Below are positions 23,162 through 36,954 of a DNA stretch of 64,000 nt, piece after piece (within the stretch, counting starts at the first letter, position 1; every line of letters starts with the position of its first letter). The notes under the pieces are model-generated. The model did no database searches. It saw only the letters and a program-made list of their open reading frames with translations, and was not told the DNA's origin. Source of the DNA: Siderastrea radians. Lineage: Eukaryota; Cnidaria; Anthozoa; Scleractinia; Rhizangiidae. Made by a program: the position numbers and the translations under genes. The DNA lies in assembly GCA_964017195.1 (NCBI GenBank), contig OZ024895.1, positions 31,989,375 to 32,053,374 of the forward strand, in the 5' to 3' direction.

Positions 23162-25190
23162 TAATCAGTCAATCAATAAATCAATCAATCTGTGACTTCA
23201 GTGTTGCCAATGCGAATAACAAATGGTCCAGTAATGACTAGTGACTTTATTTGATGCACAGATTATAACTCACTCTCTTACTACCCCAGACCGTGATGGC
23301 AGTAGATCTCGAGACTTTAGTTCATTTTTGGTTTGATAATTTATTACCAATAAGCATTGTTACTGATTGCCATAATCTGGTACCAAAGAAAAACAAAAGG
23401 AATAGCCTCTTCCTAAATCATTTCAGAATAGTCTGAAACCTAACAGGCAATGAACTGATAAAAAGGGATCAGACTGTGGTGAACCAGTCAATCGATATAG
23501 TTTTCCCCATAAAGAGAATTCAATCAAATAGGTCTGACTCTTCATTCCTGGGATAGTAGTGGGGAGGGGGGGGATAGTCCCCCAAAAAAAGATATGGGGC
23601 AGGGTGTGCTCATCAGATATTTTGAAGTAGAGCCCTAAAAGGTGTACTCCAGGATTCATTCCATTTTCATACATCATCCACTTAGTAGTACTGAGGGGTC
23701 AGTCAAACTTATCAATGACATCAAAATGTTAAGCAGAAAAGACAAAAAAGATACAACCTTATTTCAAAACTGCTCTTCAAATTTTTTATTTGAATTGGTA
23801 AAGTGTGTCTGGGAATATAACTAAAAGTACAAATTTCTTAACCAAACCCTTACAATAAACTGCCATATTTTCCTGACATCAGGTTGATGGAATAAAAACC
23901 TGTAAGAAAAACAAAGCAGATTTTAATTATCGCAATTACCAATAGTAGGACAGTCAGTGTGCATGCGCCAGAGAAAAATGAGAGACTGGTCGTAGTCTAT
24001 GAGAATGGTACCAACTTGGGCCGGTACGACTTCAGATCGACTCCAAATGCTTCCCTCTGTTTACACGAAACGTACGAAACATGAAGCTAGTATAAAATAA
24101 TTATCATCTTAGGCTGTGTTTACATGAGTGGTTTCATCCCGAGAAGACTTTCAAATCGGTGTCTGGTTATTTACCTGCAACTTTTTACATGGTTTGGAGC
24201 TGAAATGGTGTTTACCCCGGGACGATTTCATCCCGGTGCTGAAGACCGGGATGAAATCGTCCCAGGGTGGACACATTTCAGCTCCAAATCACGTAAACAT
24301 TTACAGGTAAATGACCAGACACCGCGATGAAAGTCACCCCGGGATGAGATAAAAGTCATCCCGGGATATAGTCACTCATGTAAACAGGGCCTTAGGCTGC
24401 TTTAACTCATCACTGCTGCTGAACCAATATGAATGACTCAGAACGGTTTGAAATCAGACTGGGGAGCCACTTAAGCATGAACAGGGTTCCAATTGGTCTG
24501 AGATATTTGTTTTGGGTATGCACGATTAATAAGTAGCGTTGGAGCATTCCAAGCTGTTGGATAATAGATAAACTGGATTTTTAAGGATGGGATGGTTGCG
24601 GACCACATTAACACAAACAGAGTTTAGATTGGTCTCAGGTAAACACTTCATGCCAGTCTGACTTTCAGACCGGTCTCATGTAAACAAAATCGTACCAGTC
24701 TGAGTTTGCACCGGTCTCATGAAATCAAGGCGTTACTGCCCCTGGGTCTCTGAGGATGTTGTTAAACATTCTTGAGAGCTGCTTGACTTTAGGCTAACGG
24801 GTTGTTTACATAATACCAGCATGATTTTCATTCTGGTACAAGTTCCTCCCGATTTCCTCTTGTTTCTCTGTATTTGTTTAATGATTACAGCACAAAATGT
24901 CATAACTGTACAAGTCATACCTGTGTGAGCTTGCCCCAGTAGTGGTACTGGGTCACAATAATCACTGTGGTATGGAAACCCATACATGGTATAACTGTTT
25001 GATTCATTCTGCATTACGTTTTGACCCTTTAACCATCAAGAATAAATCTTACATCACCGTGAAAAATGGATTTTGTAACTTAAGTGGGTATAAGGTTTTC
25101 ATCACCTTAACCCCAGTGGAAGTCTTGATGGAACAGTGATGTAAATGTTGTGATTTAATTTCATCCTTGGTTCAACTGTTATTTTCCTTT
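22287..25190. repeat. Tandem duplication copy 1, left part
   Basis: Matches 58881-61737 at roughly 95% or better by eye, in the same orientation. It starts in an (ATT)n microsatellite and contains (GAT)n at ~22587-22630 and (ATCA)n at ~23113-23165. No conserved reading frame is seen in both copies. It continues at 37490-37620 and 54926-58880 after two large insertions. Confidence 0.85.
24112..24391. mobile_element. Harbinger-type MITE in copy 1
   Basis: 280 bp, ends GGCTGTGTTTACATGAGTG and CACTCATGTAAACAGGGCC, flanked by TTA (24109-24111 and 24392-24394). The centre holds a strong hairpin around GACGATTTCATCCCGG. It is present at the same place in copy 2 (60661-60940), so it predates the duplication. 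Confidence 0.75.
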
Positions 25191-25760
25191 CCCTTGCACC
25201 AAGAGCCTGGTAAAACCAGGGTTTTACCCTGGTCCAAGCCTGGTTAAAAAACCAGGGTACCCTGGTTCTTAAACCAGGCTTACCAGACTAAAACCCTATG
25301 TGCAAAAAAGTCTGGTAACCCTGGTTACCCTGGTTATTTAGAAAACCAGGGTTACCAGACGTACCAGGGTAACCAGGGTTTAACCAGACTCTGAGAAGTC
25401 TGGGTTAACCTAGGTTACCCTGGTTACCCTGGTAAGTCTGGTGACCCTGGTTTTCTAAATTGCCAGGGTTACCCGGGTTTAACCAGGCTCTTGAGGTCTA
25501 GGTTGACCAGGGTAACCCTGGTAAACCTGGTTAGCACATTTTACTGAAAACCAGGCTTACCAGACTCGGACCCTATGTGCAAAAAAGCCTGGTTAACCCC
25601 GGTTTCCCTGGTAAGCCCGGTAACCGTGGTTGTCTAAATAACCAGGGTTACCCAGGTACAATATTTTTGACTATAACATCTGGGTCAACCCCGGTAACCT
25701 TGGTTTTTCTAAGAAGCCTGGTGATGCTGGCAAATTTCAAGAAAGCATTGGAAACCAGTA
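25191..25760. repeat. Left terminal array of the 12.3-kb element
   Basis: Many imperfect copies of CCTGGTTACCCTGGT / ACCAGGGTAACCAGG in both orientations, so the array can fold on itself as well as pair with the right end. Open frames through it are repeat artefacts. Confidence 0.75.
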
Positions 25761-25838
25761 AACTGAGGTTTGTAGCCAATGTTCAAAAAGACTAAAAAGC
25801 ACAGTATCCTTAACTATGGACAACATGGATATAGTCCT

Positions 25839-26073
25839 GGGCCCAGTTGCATAAAGCAACTTGAGATTAAAAGGGTTTTTTTGCAACAATTCCCTTTGTT
25901 CTGGAGGATTTCTTCGTGTTCTCTTTGTGTTTCCTAAAGTACTCTACTCTATACTCACTAATCTGTCTTCGGCCGAGTTATCCGTGATACTGTGCCAAAA
26001 AGTCCTCCAAAACAAAGGAAATGGTTGCAGAAAATTCGCACTTAATCTTAAGTTGCTTTATGGAGCCGGGCCC
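25839..26073. mobile_element. MITE/hairpin with GGGCCC ends
   Basis: GGGCCCAGTTGCATAAAGCA at the left pairs with the inverse at the right (ends 26073). An inner pair CCTTTGTTCTGGAGGA / TCCTCCAAAACAAAGG extends the fold. 235 bp, non-coding, nested in the 12.3-kb element. Confidence 0.6.
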
Positions 26074-26302
26074 TCCCGAGGGAAAGAAAAACATCTACGG
26101 GTTTCAGCAATACTACTAACAGTGCGTTTGCCGAAATAGTGCTACATTCGTTGCCAAATGAAAACAGAAGGAACGTTAATTTACCACAAAATAACAGTAG
26201 CTACGGGCTTGCTCCAAAATAATGCTTATGGTGATGAGCTTGTGCTGTTTTGCTTAATTATTCCTTGTGTTCACTGTCTGTTTATGTTTTATTTTTACAA
26301 AA

Positions 26303-26668
26303 AGCGTAAGTGGCTATTCTGGTTTTGCGTCCATCGACATCAGTCGATGCGATCGATCACGCAATCAATCGATCGGACTGTAATAGATCCATGTATATGC
26401 ATTGAATGCAAACTCAGATCTTGAGTAGTTTTCTCCAGTGACATCTGGCGACGAAGACGTCAATATTCTTACTACTTGTTTTTGTCTTATTATTCTTATA
26501 TCGAGTGGAAGTGGCTACTCTGGTTTTACGTCCATCGAGAACGATGATCAATCGATCGATCAATCAATCGGTTGTTATAAAAGCTCCATACGCGTTGACT
26601 ACAAAGTCAGATCTAGAGTTGTTTTCTCCGGTAACATCTAGCAAGGAAGATATTATGATTTTCAGGGG
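26303..26668. repeat. Degenerate direct repeat (~206-bp period)
   Basis: Two diverged copies start GTAAGTGGCTATTCTGG (about 26303) and GAAGTGGCTACTCTGG (about 26508). Both contain the palindromic ATCGATCGAT run and the TAGTTTTCTCC / TTGTTTTCTCC block. Function unknown. Confidence 0.5.
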
Positions 26669-28201
26669 CTACTACTGTGAATATCAGCTTGCTGAAAGGC
26701 CAGTGCAGCAGGGTATAATTTGCGAAACGTCCGGCAAATGCACCAGCCAAACTTCAAAACAAAAGCACAACCACGCAAAGCACTTTGAGTGACACTGGCT
26801 CTTTAAACAATACCGCACCAGCATACTACCTAAAATCTTCAAGTACAAGGTATACATTGTAGGTTGTAATGAGAAATGATAAAATATAAATAAAGTAATA
26901 TTTGTCCAGGTTTATCCTGCATTCAAGACTACTACAACAAACCCCAAGCCCAGTGTACGTTAAATGTACACGTACACTGTATGACGCTTTGTATTCTATG
27001 CCAGTCACTTTGTGGCCACATTCAGTTTACCTCAGAATGTCTATTTTTTAACAAATCTCCAATATCAGTTAAAATATTTACAGTGTATCTGTGCATATGA
27101 GGCAAAACCAAATGAAAAGAATCATTGAGTAACAGGGAGTATACACATTCACTGATTTTACATTTACGGTCTTATCTGTTTTGGCTGCCTTCATTTCACT
27201 TGCGGTTAACAATCTTCTGAGTTCAGTCCTCTTATGGCCTTATACATGTAGACGTGGTCCTAGAAAAAAATATTGAGAAGAAATTAAAAAAAAGTTCTAG
27301 GCCTGTCATACACTCAACATTATTAGGTTGTAATGTTAATTTTCAATAACATAATTATATAAAGGTTCATGTAAATTTACAATAACATTATGATACAGTT
27401 CAAGCAGTGAACAAAATTACAGTGTAGTAAAAGGTGTAAATATTAATTTAATGACTTTTAGTCAAGTATTGGGTTCCAAAGCTGTGGAGTGGCAAAATAA
27501 GAAAGATTCTTAAAATAAACTGTCACTTTAGTGACATCGACAAACATCGTAAGCATTACAGTGATAGTCCATTTCAAAACCTTAATAGCCCTGATCAGAA
27601 TACAATTTTCTAGTACACCATAACAGAACACATCCTGTTTGCATGTATTGTACTCAGTGAATTCACGATGATCCGGTTTTCACATGTTCATGTACGAGGT
27701 TCCAACAAATCTCCAAAAATGATGTGCCTATTGACTGAGTGAGAGGACTAGACAGGAAAATATTTGGCTTAAGGTCATGGTGTACAGACTGAGCACAGCG
27801 AGGTCTGTGTGCCACGACCGGCTTGTCCTAACTCTGTCAATACACATTTATCATACCACCAATTTCATGCTACATGTAAATACATGTATTTTTGGAAAAT
27901 TTCAAAACAATGCTTAAAAATACTCAAAGCATGTTAAAGTGCACGCGCGTTGAATGAACCAATGATGTGTGCAAGACTGGACGGCTTTTTCCAGACTGGC
28001 TTGCATCAACCCACCTGGCCCTACACACATCAACTCGGAATACATCTGTACCGTATACACTAAGAGAGAACTGTTGTCCACCCATCATGGAAAAACGGCT
28101 ACGTTACAAAAAGCCAAAACCACACCACTTCTATACTTTCCTGGCAGGGATGTGCAACACTGTGCCATGGCTGTTGATGTGTCACTACTTTCAACTACTT
28201 A
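26669..28201. other. Interior of the 12.3-kb element, no gene seen
   Basis: AT-rich, with scattered TACATGTA palindromes. No supported ORF or RNA. Confidence 0.35.
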
Positions 28202-28684
28202 AGGCTGGTTTTCACTAGCGACGGAGTCGGAGTCGGAGTCGGAGTCGGAGTCGGAGTCGGAGTCGTAATCAGAAGCATAAAGCGTTACGATCTAGTGAAA
28301 ATCAAACAACGGAGTCGTAAGCAGAGTTTCCTTTTGCGCTTACGCTTCCGTCGCTTACGATCTAGTGAAAACCAGCTTGTCGGAGTCGTAAGCAGAAGCA
28401 GAAGAACTAAACCAATCATAAAGCGTGGGAACGAGCACCATGATTGGTTTATCCTTCCGCTTCTGCTTCCGACTCCGACAATGTGGTTTTCACTAGATCG
28501 TAAGCGACGGAATCATAAGCGGAGTCGGAAGAAAATGGAAACGTTCTGATTCTTCCGACTCCGATTCCGTGGAGCTTATGACTCCGCTTACGACTCCGAT
28601 GTTTGATTTTCACTAGGTCATAAGCACTCTTACGACTCCGCTTACGACTCCGACTCCGACTCCGTCGCTAGTGAAAACCAGCCT
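28202..28684. mobile_element. MITE built from GGAGTC hexamers
   Basis: Ends AGGCTGGTTTTCACTAGCG and the inverse, flanked by TTA (28199-28201 and 28685-28687), as in PIF/Harbinger MITEs. The left end carries seven perfect GGAGTC repeats (28223-28264), and GACTCC runs mirror them at the right. The terminal motif TTTTCACTAG recurs inside in both orientations. 483 bp, non-coding. Confidence 0.8.
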
Positions 28685-31600
28685 TTACGCAAATTGATGT
28701 CAGTTTTCAAGATATCATGTTGTTGAGTGGTGAATTGTTCATGGGTACCAGCTAGTTTTTTTTTATAATATTGTGTTGGCGGGGATGTACGGTGGTATAA
28801 GAAGTTGAGGTCTCAAGTGACTGAAAAATGAAAATGGTGGACATGAAATTCAAAGCCCAGATGCAAGGAAATACAATGTATGCTACCATTGTAGTTTTAA
28901 CTCTGTTATCCCAAGCAGTTAGCCTCTAGTGGTCTAACGTGGTTGTAACTGGGTGTAGCTGTTATGTAGTGAAATGAAATGAGACCCCAAGAGAAGCTGA
29001 ACCTGAGGTGTTCCCTATACCAGCCCAGAGTTCTAACCGCTACATGTACAGTAACCTACATTGTACAGAATGTAGATTACATAGGAGTCTAGACGTGAGC
29101 TACAGGTGTACAGCTGTATTGTAGGGCATTACTTACAGTACAAGGTCACCATACAGTCAGATGCCTTTAACACTGCCCTGTCTAGCACTATGCAGGACAT
29201 GATACAGTATGAACCTAGTAAGATGACCTACTTCACTAACAGTTTTCTTGTAGATTAGTACAATCATGTAGCTGGAGTGCAGAAGGTCATGGGTATGACT
29301 TCAGTTAGGGATTTAACTTGGTGTCCTAATCCCACAATTGCTTCATGTTGAGCACATGTATCATCATTCTTTTGGTTAATAAATGACCAATCTTAGTAAT
29401 TATTTACAACATCAGTAATTACTTTACAATATTAAGAACCATGGCTCTATATCAACAGGGCTTTTGTTTCAGTGTACTGGTCGGGATTGTGGTTTGTCCA
29501 CAATAATCAAGTATCCATGTCTTAAAAATTCAAGCATTCAATGATCACCAAGGAGATAATGTCTTCATATGACATGAATCCATATGCCATTCTGTCAAAA
29601 TCTTTAAAAGGAATGCCTGCAACCAATGCCCAATACACTGTACATGTACACGTCCTTTGTTTAAAGAAAACAGATCTACATGTAAGCAACACAAATTTGA
29701 AGTGTAACATGAGGATTCTAATGTATACAGCTAAAACGTTGTCTGATTTTACAGCCTTGAGCTTACACGAGGAGACCGAAAGGTAGTATGGGTAGCTGAA
29801 AATGGTTTGTGATTCGGCTGTAATTTCGCAGTTGTCGCTTCCGTAGGAGGGGTGAAAGTACGATAAACACTTGCCTGTATGATTTAATTTGTGTAGGGGT
29901 GAGCCACAGCTAAGCTTGGTAAATTTATTAATAGATTACCCATAGCACCTTGTGGTCTCATTGCGTAGGTTTTCCGACAACGTTAATTGTAGCTGTATGT
30001 TTGAGTAACTTACCTGACCATGTGTGATGCATTCCTTTGCTATGTACAACATGCATCAAGAAACTGTTTTGCTGTAGAACTTGGAGTCATACTGATACAA
30101 TGTGTACAAATGTAGAAACCTGATGAAAAATTTTGAGAGTAAAATTAATAACTGGATCATAAAAAATAAACTTACTACTCACATACATGTACATGTAGCT
30201 ACATGTATAAAGGTGAATGTAAATCATACTTTAATTTCATCTATACCACAGTACATGAACTACTTTACAGATCCCAGGAGATTGTTGAAGGAGCAGTGTA
30301 CATGTAGATGTATGAGGTTCAGGTTTGAACTGAAATTTAACTTCTATATAGGATGTTACTAAACAGCGCCAGTCATCTAGCCCAGTTGATTGTGTTATTG
30401 ACCTTTCAAATACATGTACAGTACATGTGTAAGTTAATATTTGGTTCTTGGGCAAAAGTGCAAAAAACTCACTGGAGACAGTTTGACACATTGAACACCA
30501 TCCCCTTAAAGCCAAATAATTTTTTCCTTCAGCTCTTGCTTTAGGTCAGTAAGTACATAATTTTTTGAATTAGGAAATAAGCCAAAAATTGAAAAGTTGC
30601 CATTTTGAAGGCTGTTTTCCCATAACATGATTGAGCAGTTTTGATGATTTTCAAAAAAAGTTTACATTCATGAGACACTCAAATGCCCTCCTGGATTTAT
30701 AAAGTTCTTTCATCTACATGTAGACTACTCCAAACAAGTAGGTACATGTACATTGTTTTCATAATGTTTTCTGCACACTACAGGTGTAATTAGTACATCA
30801 CATGCCATTCACCTCCGAGCACAACAGTGGTCACCTCCACAGTTTTTTTGTCCGTATCTGATAACAAGTTACCTGTACCAGTCTGTGGGGCTGGATATTA
30901 ACTTGTGTGGCATAATAATTATTATACTGAGAGAACCATTATTCACCTTAATGTCTGTGACATTTAACATTTATTCCATGAGCATGTATGTACTGGGTAT
31001 AGGGTGGTAAGTAACCAACAAGGTGCATAGCACAAAGTTGATAAAAATCACCTCATATCCTAAATGAGCACAACAGAATTAATAATATTCCTTTATTAAA
31101 TCTCAACTTTAGTTATCTTTTCTGAATTATGGGTGGCTGTATTTTGGACAAGCTTCTAGCTTTTACTTGGATGATATGCTATTTTGAATGCCATGGTACT
31201 TGGCATGCAGCAAAATCAAATTTAAGGTGCCAGTGCATGAAGGGACATGTTGAAATTTGTGTTGCATGAGCTCAAAAAGCACCAGCCACACACCAAAGGG
31301 TGTCACATGTTGTTGCAAAAATGTAAGCACCTTTCGATTTCCTCTCTGCTAATGTTCCTGCTACAGTACATGCCTTTAGCATAACAATTGCAGTGTCGCA
31401 CTGCTGTGTGTCTCTGTGACATGTCCCTGCAACATGTCCCCTCATACCCTGGCATCTACCGTATACAAAAGGAAGGAATTCAATGCCTGAAATTGAGAAT
31501 TTAGTGTATTACTACTACGTGTATAGGGTCTCCACTGTGAGTCTGTCATGGATAAATTACTGTTTAGTATTTAGGCATACATTGGACATTAGGTTGGGAT

Positions 31601-32599
31601 GAAAGTTCATAAATCTGGTGACCATTTTAGAACTGTTGATTGCAATGAAAAACTCCCATATGCAAACTCCCTTGAAAAGAGGACTTTGAGAAATGCACAC
31701 ATTTCCACCTTATGCCACTAGAATAAAAATGCTATGGTGTCAAGTCCTGGAGTCGTTACTATTCAAATAATATCAAATCTGATCATGTTAGTACACAGCA
31801 CTATCTTTGCTTAAACAAAAATCAAGAAATCTCATAAACCGTTAAAGAACTCACTAATTGGCAAATTATGCATGTTTCATTTCATGTTTTCTCCGCTTTG
31901 ACAAGTGATTAAAGAAAAATTTAGGCTTTCATTGTATTCAAGTTTATGTGTACACGTATCTGAGTGAAACGCATTTCAACTGAACTGTTGGTTAGCGTGT
32001 AGGCATTATGAAATCACCTACAACTAATCACCAATGATACATGTAGATGCATGGAGATACACGTACGTGCTTACATGTGAAATGCCTACTCCTCAAATTA
32101 TTCGGATTTGCGAAGTTCTGATAGTGGTACGTCGACTACTTCTTGGTCGGTAAACCTTTGTTTTACTTCGCCGGGCTTATCACACTTTGATGTGAAAAGT
32201 GTAAGTCACAGAATGCCGCATGTGTGAACAATGGTTTTACTTGTTACTTGATACCACTGTCCCACTTGGGGTCAATTTCACAAAGGCCGTTTTTGATTAG
32301 GATTTGCAACGTGCAAATTTGCACAGTGTACGCTTACACTGTGGGTTAAAGCTTGTTACACTCATTTGGCAGAATGTCACAAAGAAAGGAACTTTAAGCC
32401 CTCCATTGAAAACTAAATGTACATGAAATGTTAGTCATACCAGCTACGTATTATGAGGAATTAGGTTACATGTACTCACCGGCCTTGAAATCGATCGATC
32501 AGTCCGTTGGTAATTCAGTCCGTTTATACTTGAATCGAGCAATCATCAACCATCTTTACAATCATCTTCCAACAGAGCACGTTCTGAGTTGAGCCTCGC
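28685..32599. other. Interior of the 12.3-kb element, TACATGTA-rich
   Basis: No gene I can support. The 8-bp palindrome TACATGTA (often doubled, as at 30185-30206) recurs about every few hundred bases. Confidence 0.35.
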
Positions 32600-32935
32600 T
32601 AATCGTAAGCGAAAATAATCTAAAGAATAGCGTAATAAACCACTTTCACGTACGATAACCAGCTCTATTCGTCACAAACCCATTTTATTTGAAACTCACC
32701 GCCGTTACCCAGCTATGCGACCGGGCCGCTTTCAAGAGGTCATGTGATTTACAACCGCACGCTCGAGAATTGCAGGCGCAAGTAACCGGTGAATGTGTGT
32801 CTGTGTCTGTGATCTGTGTGTGTTGGATTTCTCCGTGTTTGTGTGCGCCAGAAAGTGAAACGTGGATAGTTTTTTACTCCAGTGGTTGAAGAGTTGTGGG
32901 ATTCGATGCAGAGCTGCCCTCCCTTACACAAAGGT
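32600..32935 (+). promoter_or_regulatory. Possible captured promoter and first exon
   Basis: A locally CpG-richer stretch ends in AAAGGTACAGT, a plausible 5' splice site (junction near 32931). It stands out from the AT-rich surroundings and looks like the start of a host transcription unit carried inside the element. No downstream coding exon could be tied to it. Weak, compositional evidence only. Confidence 0.25.
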
Positions 32936-33000
32936 ACAGTATTAATCTTAAATTTCTTGAATAGATTCTGCCTCCTCTTTGGCGGCCATTTTGGGTTTTA

Positions 33001-33132
33001 ACCTCGGTGTAAGAACCTGACAAGATTTTCTTTGTTTGTTAGCTTTTGTTTTGCTGTAAGGTATTGTTTAAAATGTTTTTGTTTCCTTTGTTTTACGTCA
33101 TCCGTGAGTTTCACAGGTTCTTACACCGAGGT
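33001..33132. repeat. Inverted repeat flanked by GCCGCCATTTTGG-like motifs
   Basis: ACCTCGGTGTAAGAACCTG (33001-33019) is perfectly inverted at 33114-33132. Just outside both arms are GGCGGCCATTTTGGG and GCCGCCATTTTGG, in the same orientation. Probably a small MITE. Confidence 0.5.
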
Positions 33133-36100
33133 AAAGCCGCCATTTTGGTTCGTTCGGTTCGGCTGATGTCAGAAAAGTACATGTAAGTTACTCGGCCGAG
33201 TTTGGCGACCAGACATAAATGTCCAGTGAAAAAAGTGAGCTTCATTTGCAACATATTCGAATTTTACCTAATAAGTTGGATTTTTGCAAGAATATAGAAT
33301 AATAATTCTTAGATATTGACTTTTCTTGCAAGTAAATAGGTCGAATAAATTTCAATGACTGTGTTATAGTCAAGCAGCACTCTCGTTCTGCAGCCAATTG
33401 GAACGATCTTTACAACAGCTTGATATACAATGTCGCCTCAGGACAAACGTTCGTTACTCAAACTCAGTCAAAAAGTTGGACTTGGTGAGCAAATATAGAC
33501 AGGCTAAATTAGAATCTATCTGGCAAGCCATTTGCATGTCACTGAATAAGAATGCTCTCTTTTGTTCATAAAACATTAATGCACAAGTAAATAACTGGCT
33601 GGATATTCTAAAATTTCTCAATCAACATTACCTTCTGTAAAATCAAAGTGAACCAGTTTTGGTGTGAATTTTTATCAACTTACCGTTATTGTGTTTTTGC
33701 ATTCCTTCTACCATGAATGACTGGGAATTATTAATTTAGGATAACCTTTATTGACATGTCACTTTTTGGTCATATAAGAAATAATGTACATGTGTCAACT
33801 TCAGATTTTACTTCCAATTCAATTTCTGGTGGTCTGCAATAGCAGTACTGTCAAGTTCTATTAGTTGAAACTGTTATTTAAACATACTTTAGCATGCATG
33901 GTTGCTGAAGGAAAGTATTTATGTGGGGCCTCTTTGCATGGATTTCCTGTCTGGATGAATAACCCTACTTTATTTATGTTTTATTTATTTAGTTATTTAT
34001 TTATTTATTCATTTTGTTATTTGCTAAATACTGTATACAAGATGGTCACCCACCCACTCTTTCAGTTTTGTAACTAAATGGTGGCTACAGGTATACAGAA
34101 AGGACAAGACAAGCATTTTAACCCTTTTTGGGTGGGAAATCTAATAAACTAGCCAGTCCACCCAGTCTTTCATGTAGAGCTGGCCCTTCAAAGACCTTTG
34201 CAAGTCACTGAGTAGGTGTTTCTAGTTACAGTTCACCAATCAACTTCTGTTATGTTACAGTACTTTTTTGCCTCACATTTTGTCAGTGGCTGAGAATATA
34301 TACTATACACAGACATGTACATGTATATATGGGTCCATTCAGTGACTATTTGGCTTGTTAAGCATACAATAGTATTTTTCACTGTTTAAAAATACACCAT
34401 TTATTAGGGGTTGCATGTACGTAATTATAAGAGCACGCAAAAGGTGTGCCTGTAGGTGCCATACCAAAGGCACTAGCTACTCCTATTCATCTGAGAGGAA
34501 CTGTACAATATGGTTGCAGTTTTTTGGTTATTTCCCTTGGTATTTTATTTATGTTTATTTTACTTTGTATTTTTTTTCCAGGTGCATTTGTTAAAAAACT
34601 GAAAACAGTATTTCCAAGTCTAACAGGGAATCCTGGGCAACAAAGCAGATAAGAAATACCACAACATTTGCAGTTCAGGGCCTATTTAGATAGTCTGAGT
34701 TTTACTTATGCTGCTGGTCTGGCATATCATTGGAAATATTGTAACGAGTTCATTTATCATTGCCTCTGGCTATGGTTGTCGTAAGGTTTTAACACATTTC
34801 AAAATCCTGCCGCATTTTTTTATGCCATGCACGACAGGCATGAGAAAGTTTTAGCTTTTATTTGCATGGGACAACTTGCATTGTAGGCTGTTCATTAGCA
34901 TGTCGCATACAACATAGTCTAAATTGGCCCTTTATATGTACAGTGTAGTTTTGTTACTTTTTCAATTAGACCTGAAACTGAACAGAACAGAACAGAGGTA
35001 TTAGTTTAAACATGGAGCAATCCTGTAGGGTGAGACACTTTTGCTTGGATCACTTGTTACATGTACATAAGCCACATTAGCAGTTCAGACATATTTGTAA
35101 GATTTTTACATGTTGAAACTCAGATCAAAATGATAAGTTTAAAATGTTCGTTTAGCCATGGACTTTTGCCACAAAAAGTTATAAATGAGGAAAAGCATCA
35201 AGAGGCAAAAAAACCAGGCTCAAAAGAAAACTGGGGCTATGCAGGAAAGAATGTAATAATTAAAAATTAAGTCCAGCTAGCATGATGAAGGTGGCAACCA
35301 GCACAATGAGACGTCAAAATAAACCAAATTGAAGTCAACATGTACACACAATGTACGTCGTTCTCTTTCCAGATTTTTTTGTGGAAGCAGCTTTCTATCT
35401 TGCATGTAATGGTTAATACATTTATTGAATGAGATCAAGTAACTGAAACTACAGCCCACCGAAGTTATACCTTCACAGATTCCTTTCATTTTTGCGTTGT
35501 AGGTGAAGTGACAAAAATGAATAGGTATGAGAAAAATAATTTTTTTCAGTCTAAAGCTTCAGTTTATTACATGGTGATGTAAGATACTGTATCAACCAGT
35601 GGCAAATTGACTGTTTTACATAACTTGATAATTTTTCATATCTTTTGGCAAAAAAAAACTCTAAGCACAAAAAATACTTTTAAGTTAAGTTACATTGTAA
35701 TGTACATAAGAGATTTTCGGGGGCATATCTTTTTAATATGTTTTTGACAAATGCTATCAAAATTAGATTGAAAGATAATATGTACTTGTAATATCAAAGT
35801 ACATACACGGTAATCACTGCGCAAGAGCTTGCTTTGCAGTTGTGCATGAGTGGCAATTGTGCATGTGTTTTTAAATTCTAAGTGAGCAGCTCCTAAACCA
35901 ATTTGATGAAATTCAGCCAAAGTTGTAATATAGTTTTCCAGCAATACCATGTCCGCAAATTTGAATTTTCCTTCTATTTGAAAGGTTTAGCTTTTTTTCC
36001 AGAGGTACATGTAGTGCCTTTTATCTCTCAGCCTTACATTGTAAATTTTTAATTTTATTTGAAAGTTTTAGCTTGTTTTCTTAAGGTACAAGTAGTACTT

Positions 36101-36954
36101 TTTATCTCTAATCCATATTTACACATGGAACTTTAGCAGCTTACAAACACAGATGCAAACACAGATGCAAACACAGATGCAAAAAATCTGAATCCCGGTT
36201 TGTGAGACCACTGCATAAAGAATCAAATCCAGTGGCAATTGAAAGATGTACAGGAGAATTCATATTTTTTGAAAGAAATTAAATTTTTAACCCTTTACTA
36301 GAATTGTTAAGCTTTAATCAATGGCTCGTACAAGTGTTTGTCAAAACAATGGACATTACAGTAGCCTGTATGCAGACGGTCCTATGGAGTGGCTGATGAC
36401 TTAATAGTCTAGCAATGGAAACATTTTTGGTTCCTCTGCTGAATTTGATTTGCAGTCGTAAAAGCTCTGGCTGATCAGTATTATTTTGCAAATGTATCAA
36501 GTTCTGTAAAGTATCTTAATCAACATCTTCAGACGACAGTGCAATGCAACACTTTAGTTTTAACTGTATTTTTTTTTGTTTGGCTCTTCAGTAGAGACTA
36601 AAATATTTCAGTCAACCAAAGTAAAATTTTGCAAAGTACAGTGTGTGTACCTGTAAATGTGTCGAATGTAACAACCATTTTTAATTCCTAAGCCGTCACT
36701 TGTCAAGCTGAAAAGTCATAAGCCAACTTAGAGTTTAGTTAATGTTTATAGGGTTGCTCCATGTTTAAAATCAATCATTATTCAAATCAATCATTATTCA
36801 CTGTACGTTGTTGGTTTTGGTGGTATGGCAATTCTAGTGCATGCTTATATTTTGTACCCTGGCCATTTGAATTTCCATAGAAGATGTATTAGAAATTGCA
36901 CTACAGTTTGCAATAAAAATTATCATTGAGGCACATAGGAATTGCTTGGAACGT
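33133..36954. other. Interior of the 12.3-kb element, right half
   Basis: No supported gene. A 12-bp tandem repeat (three copies of ACACAGATGCAA) lies near 36147-36184. A splice-acceptor-like TTTTTTTTCCAG near 34582 precedes a short open frame that I do not call. Confidence 0.3.

Noticed and set aside
23100..23185. ATCA/AATC repeats as a possible regulatory array
   Set aside because: Simple microsatellite that varies in length between the two duplicate copies.
25577..25795. Glycine/proline-rich, collagen-like ORF
   Set aside because: Produced by the CCTGGTAACC iterations of the 12.3-kb element's terminal array.
34446..34652. Possible last coding exon after a TTTTTTTTCCAG acceptor
   Set aside because: Only ~23 codons lie after the acceptor, with no family match and no partner exon; insufficient support.
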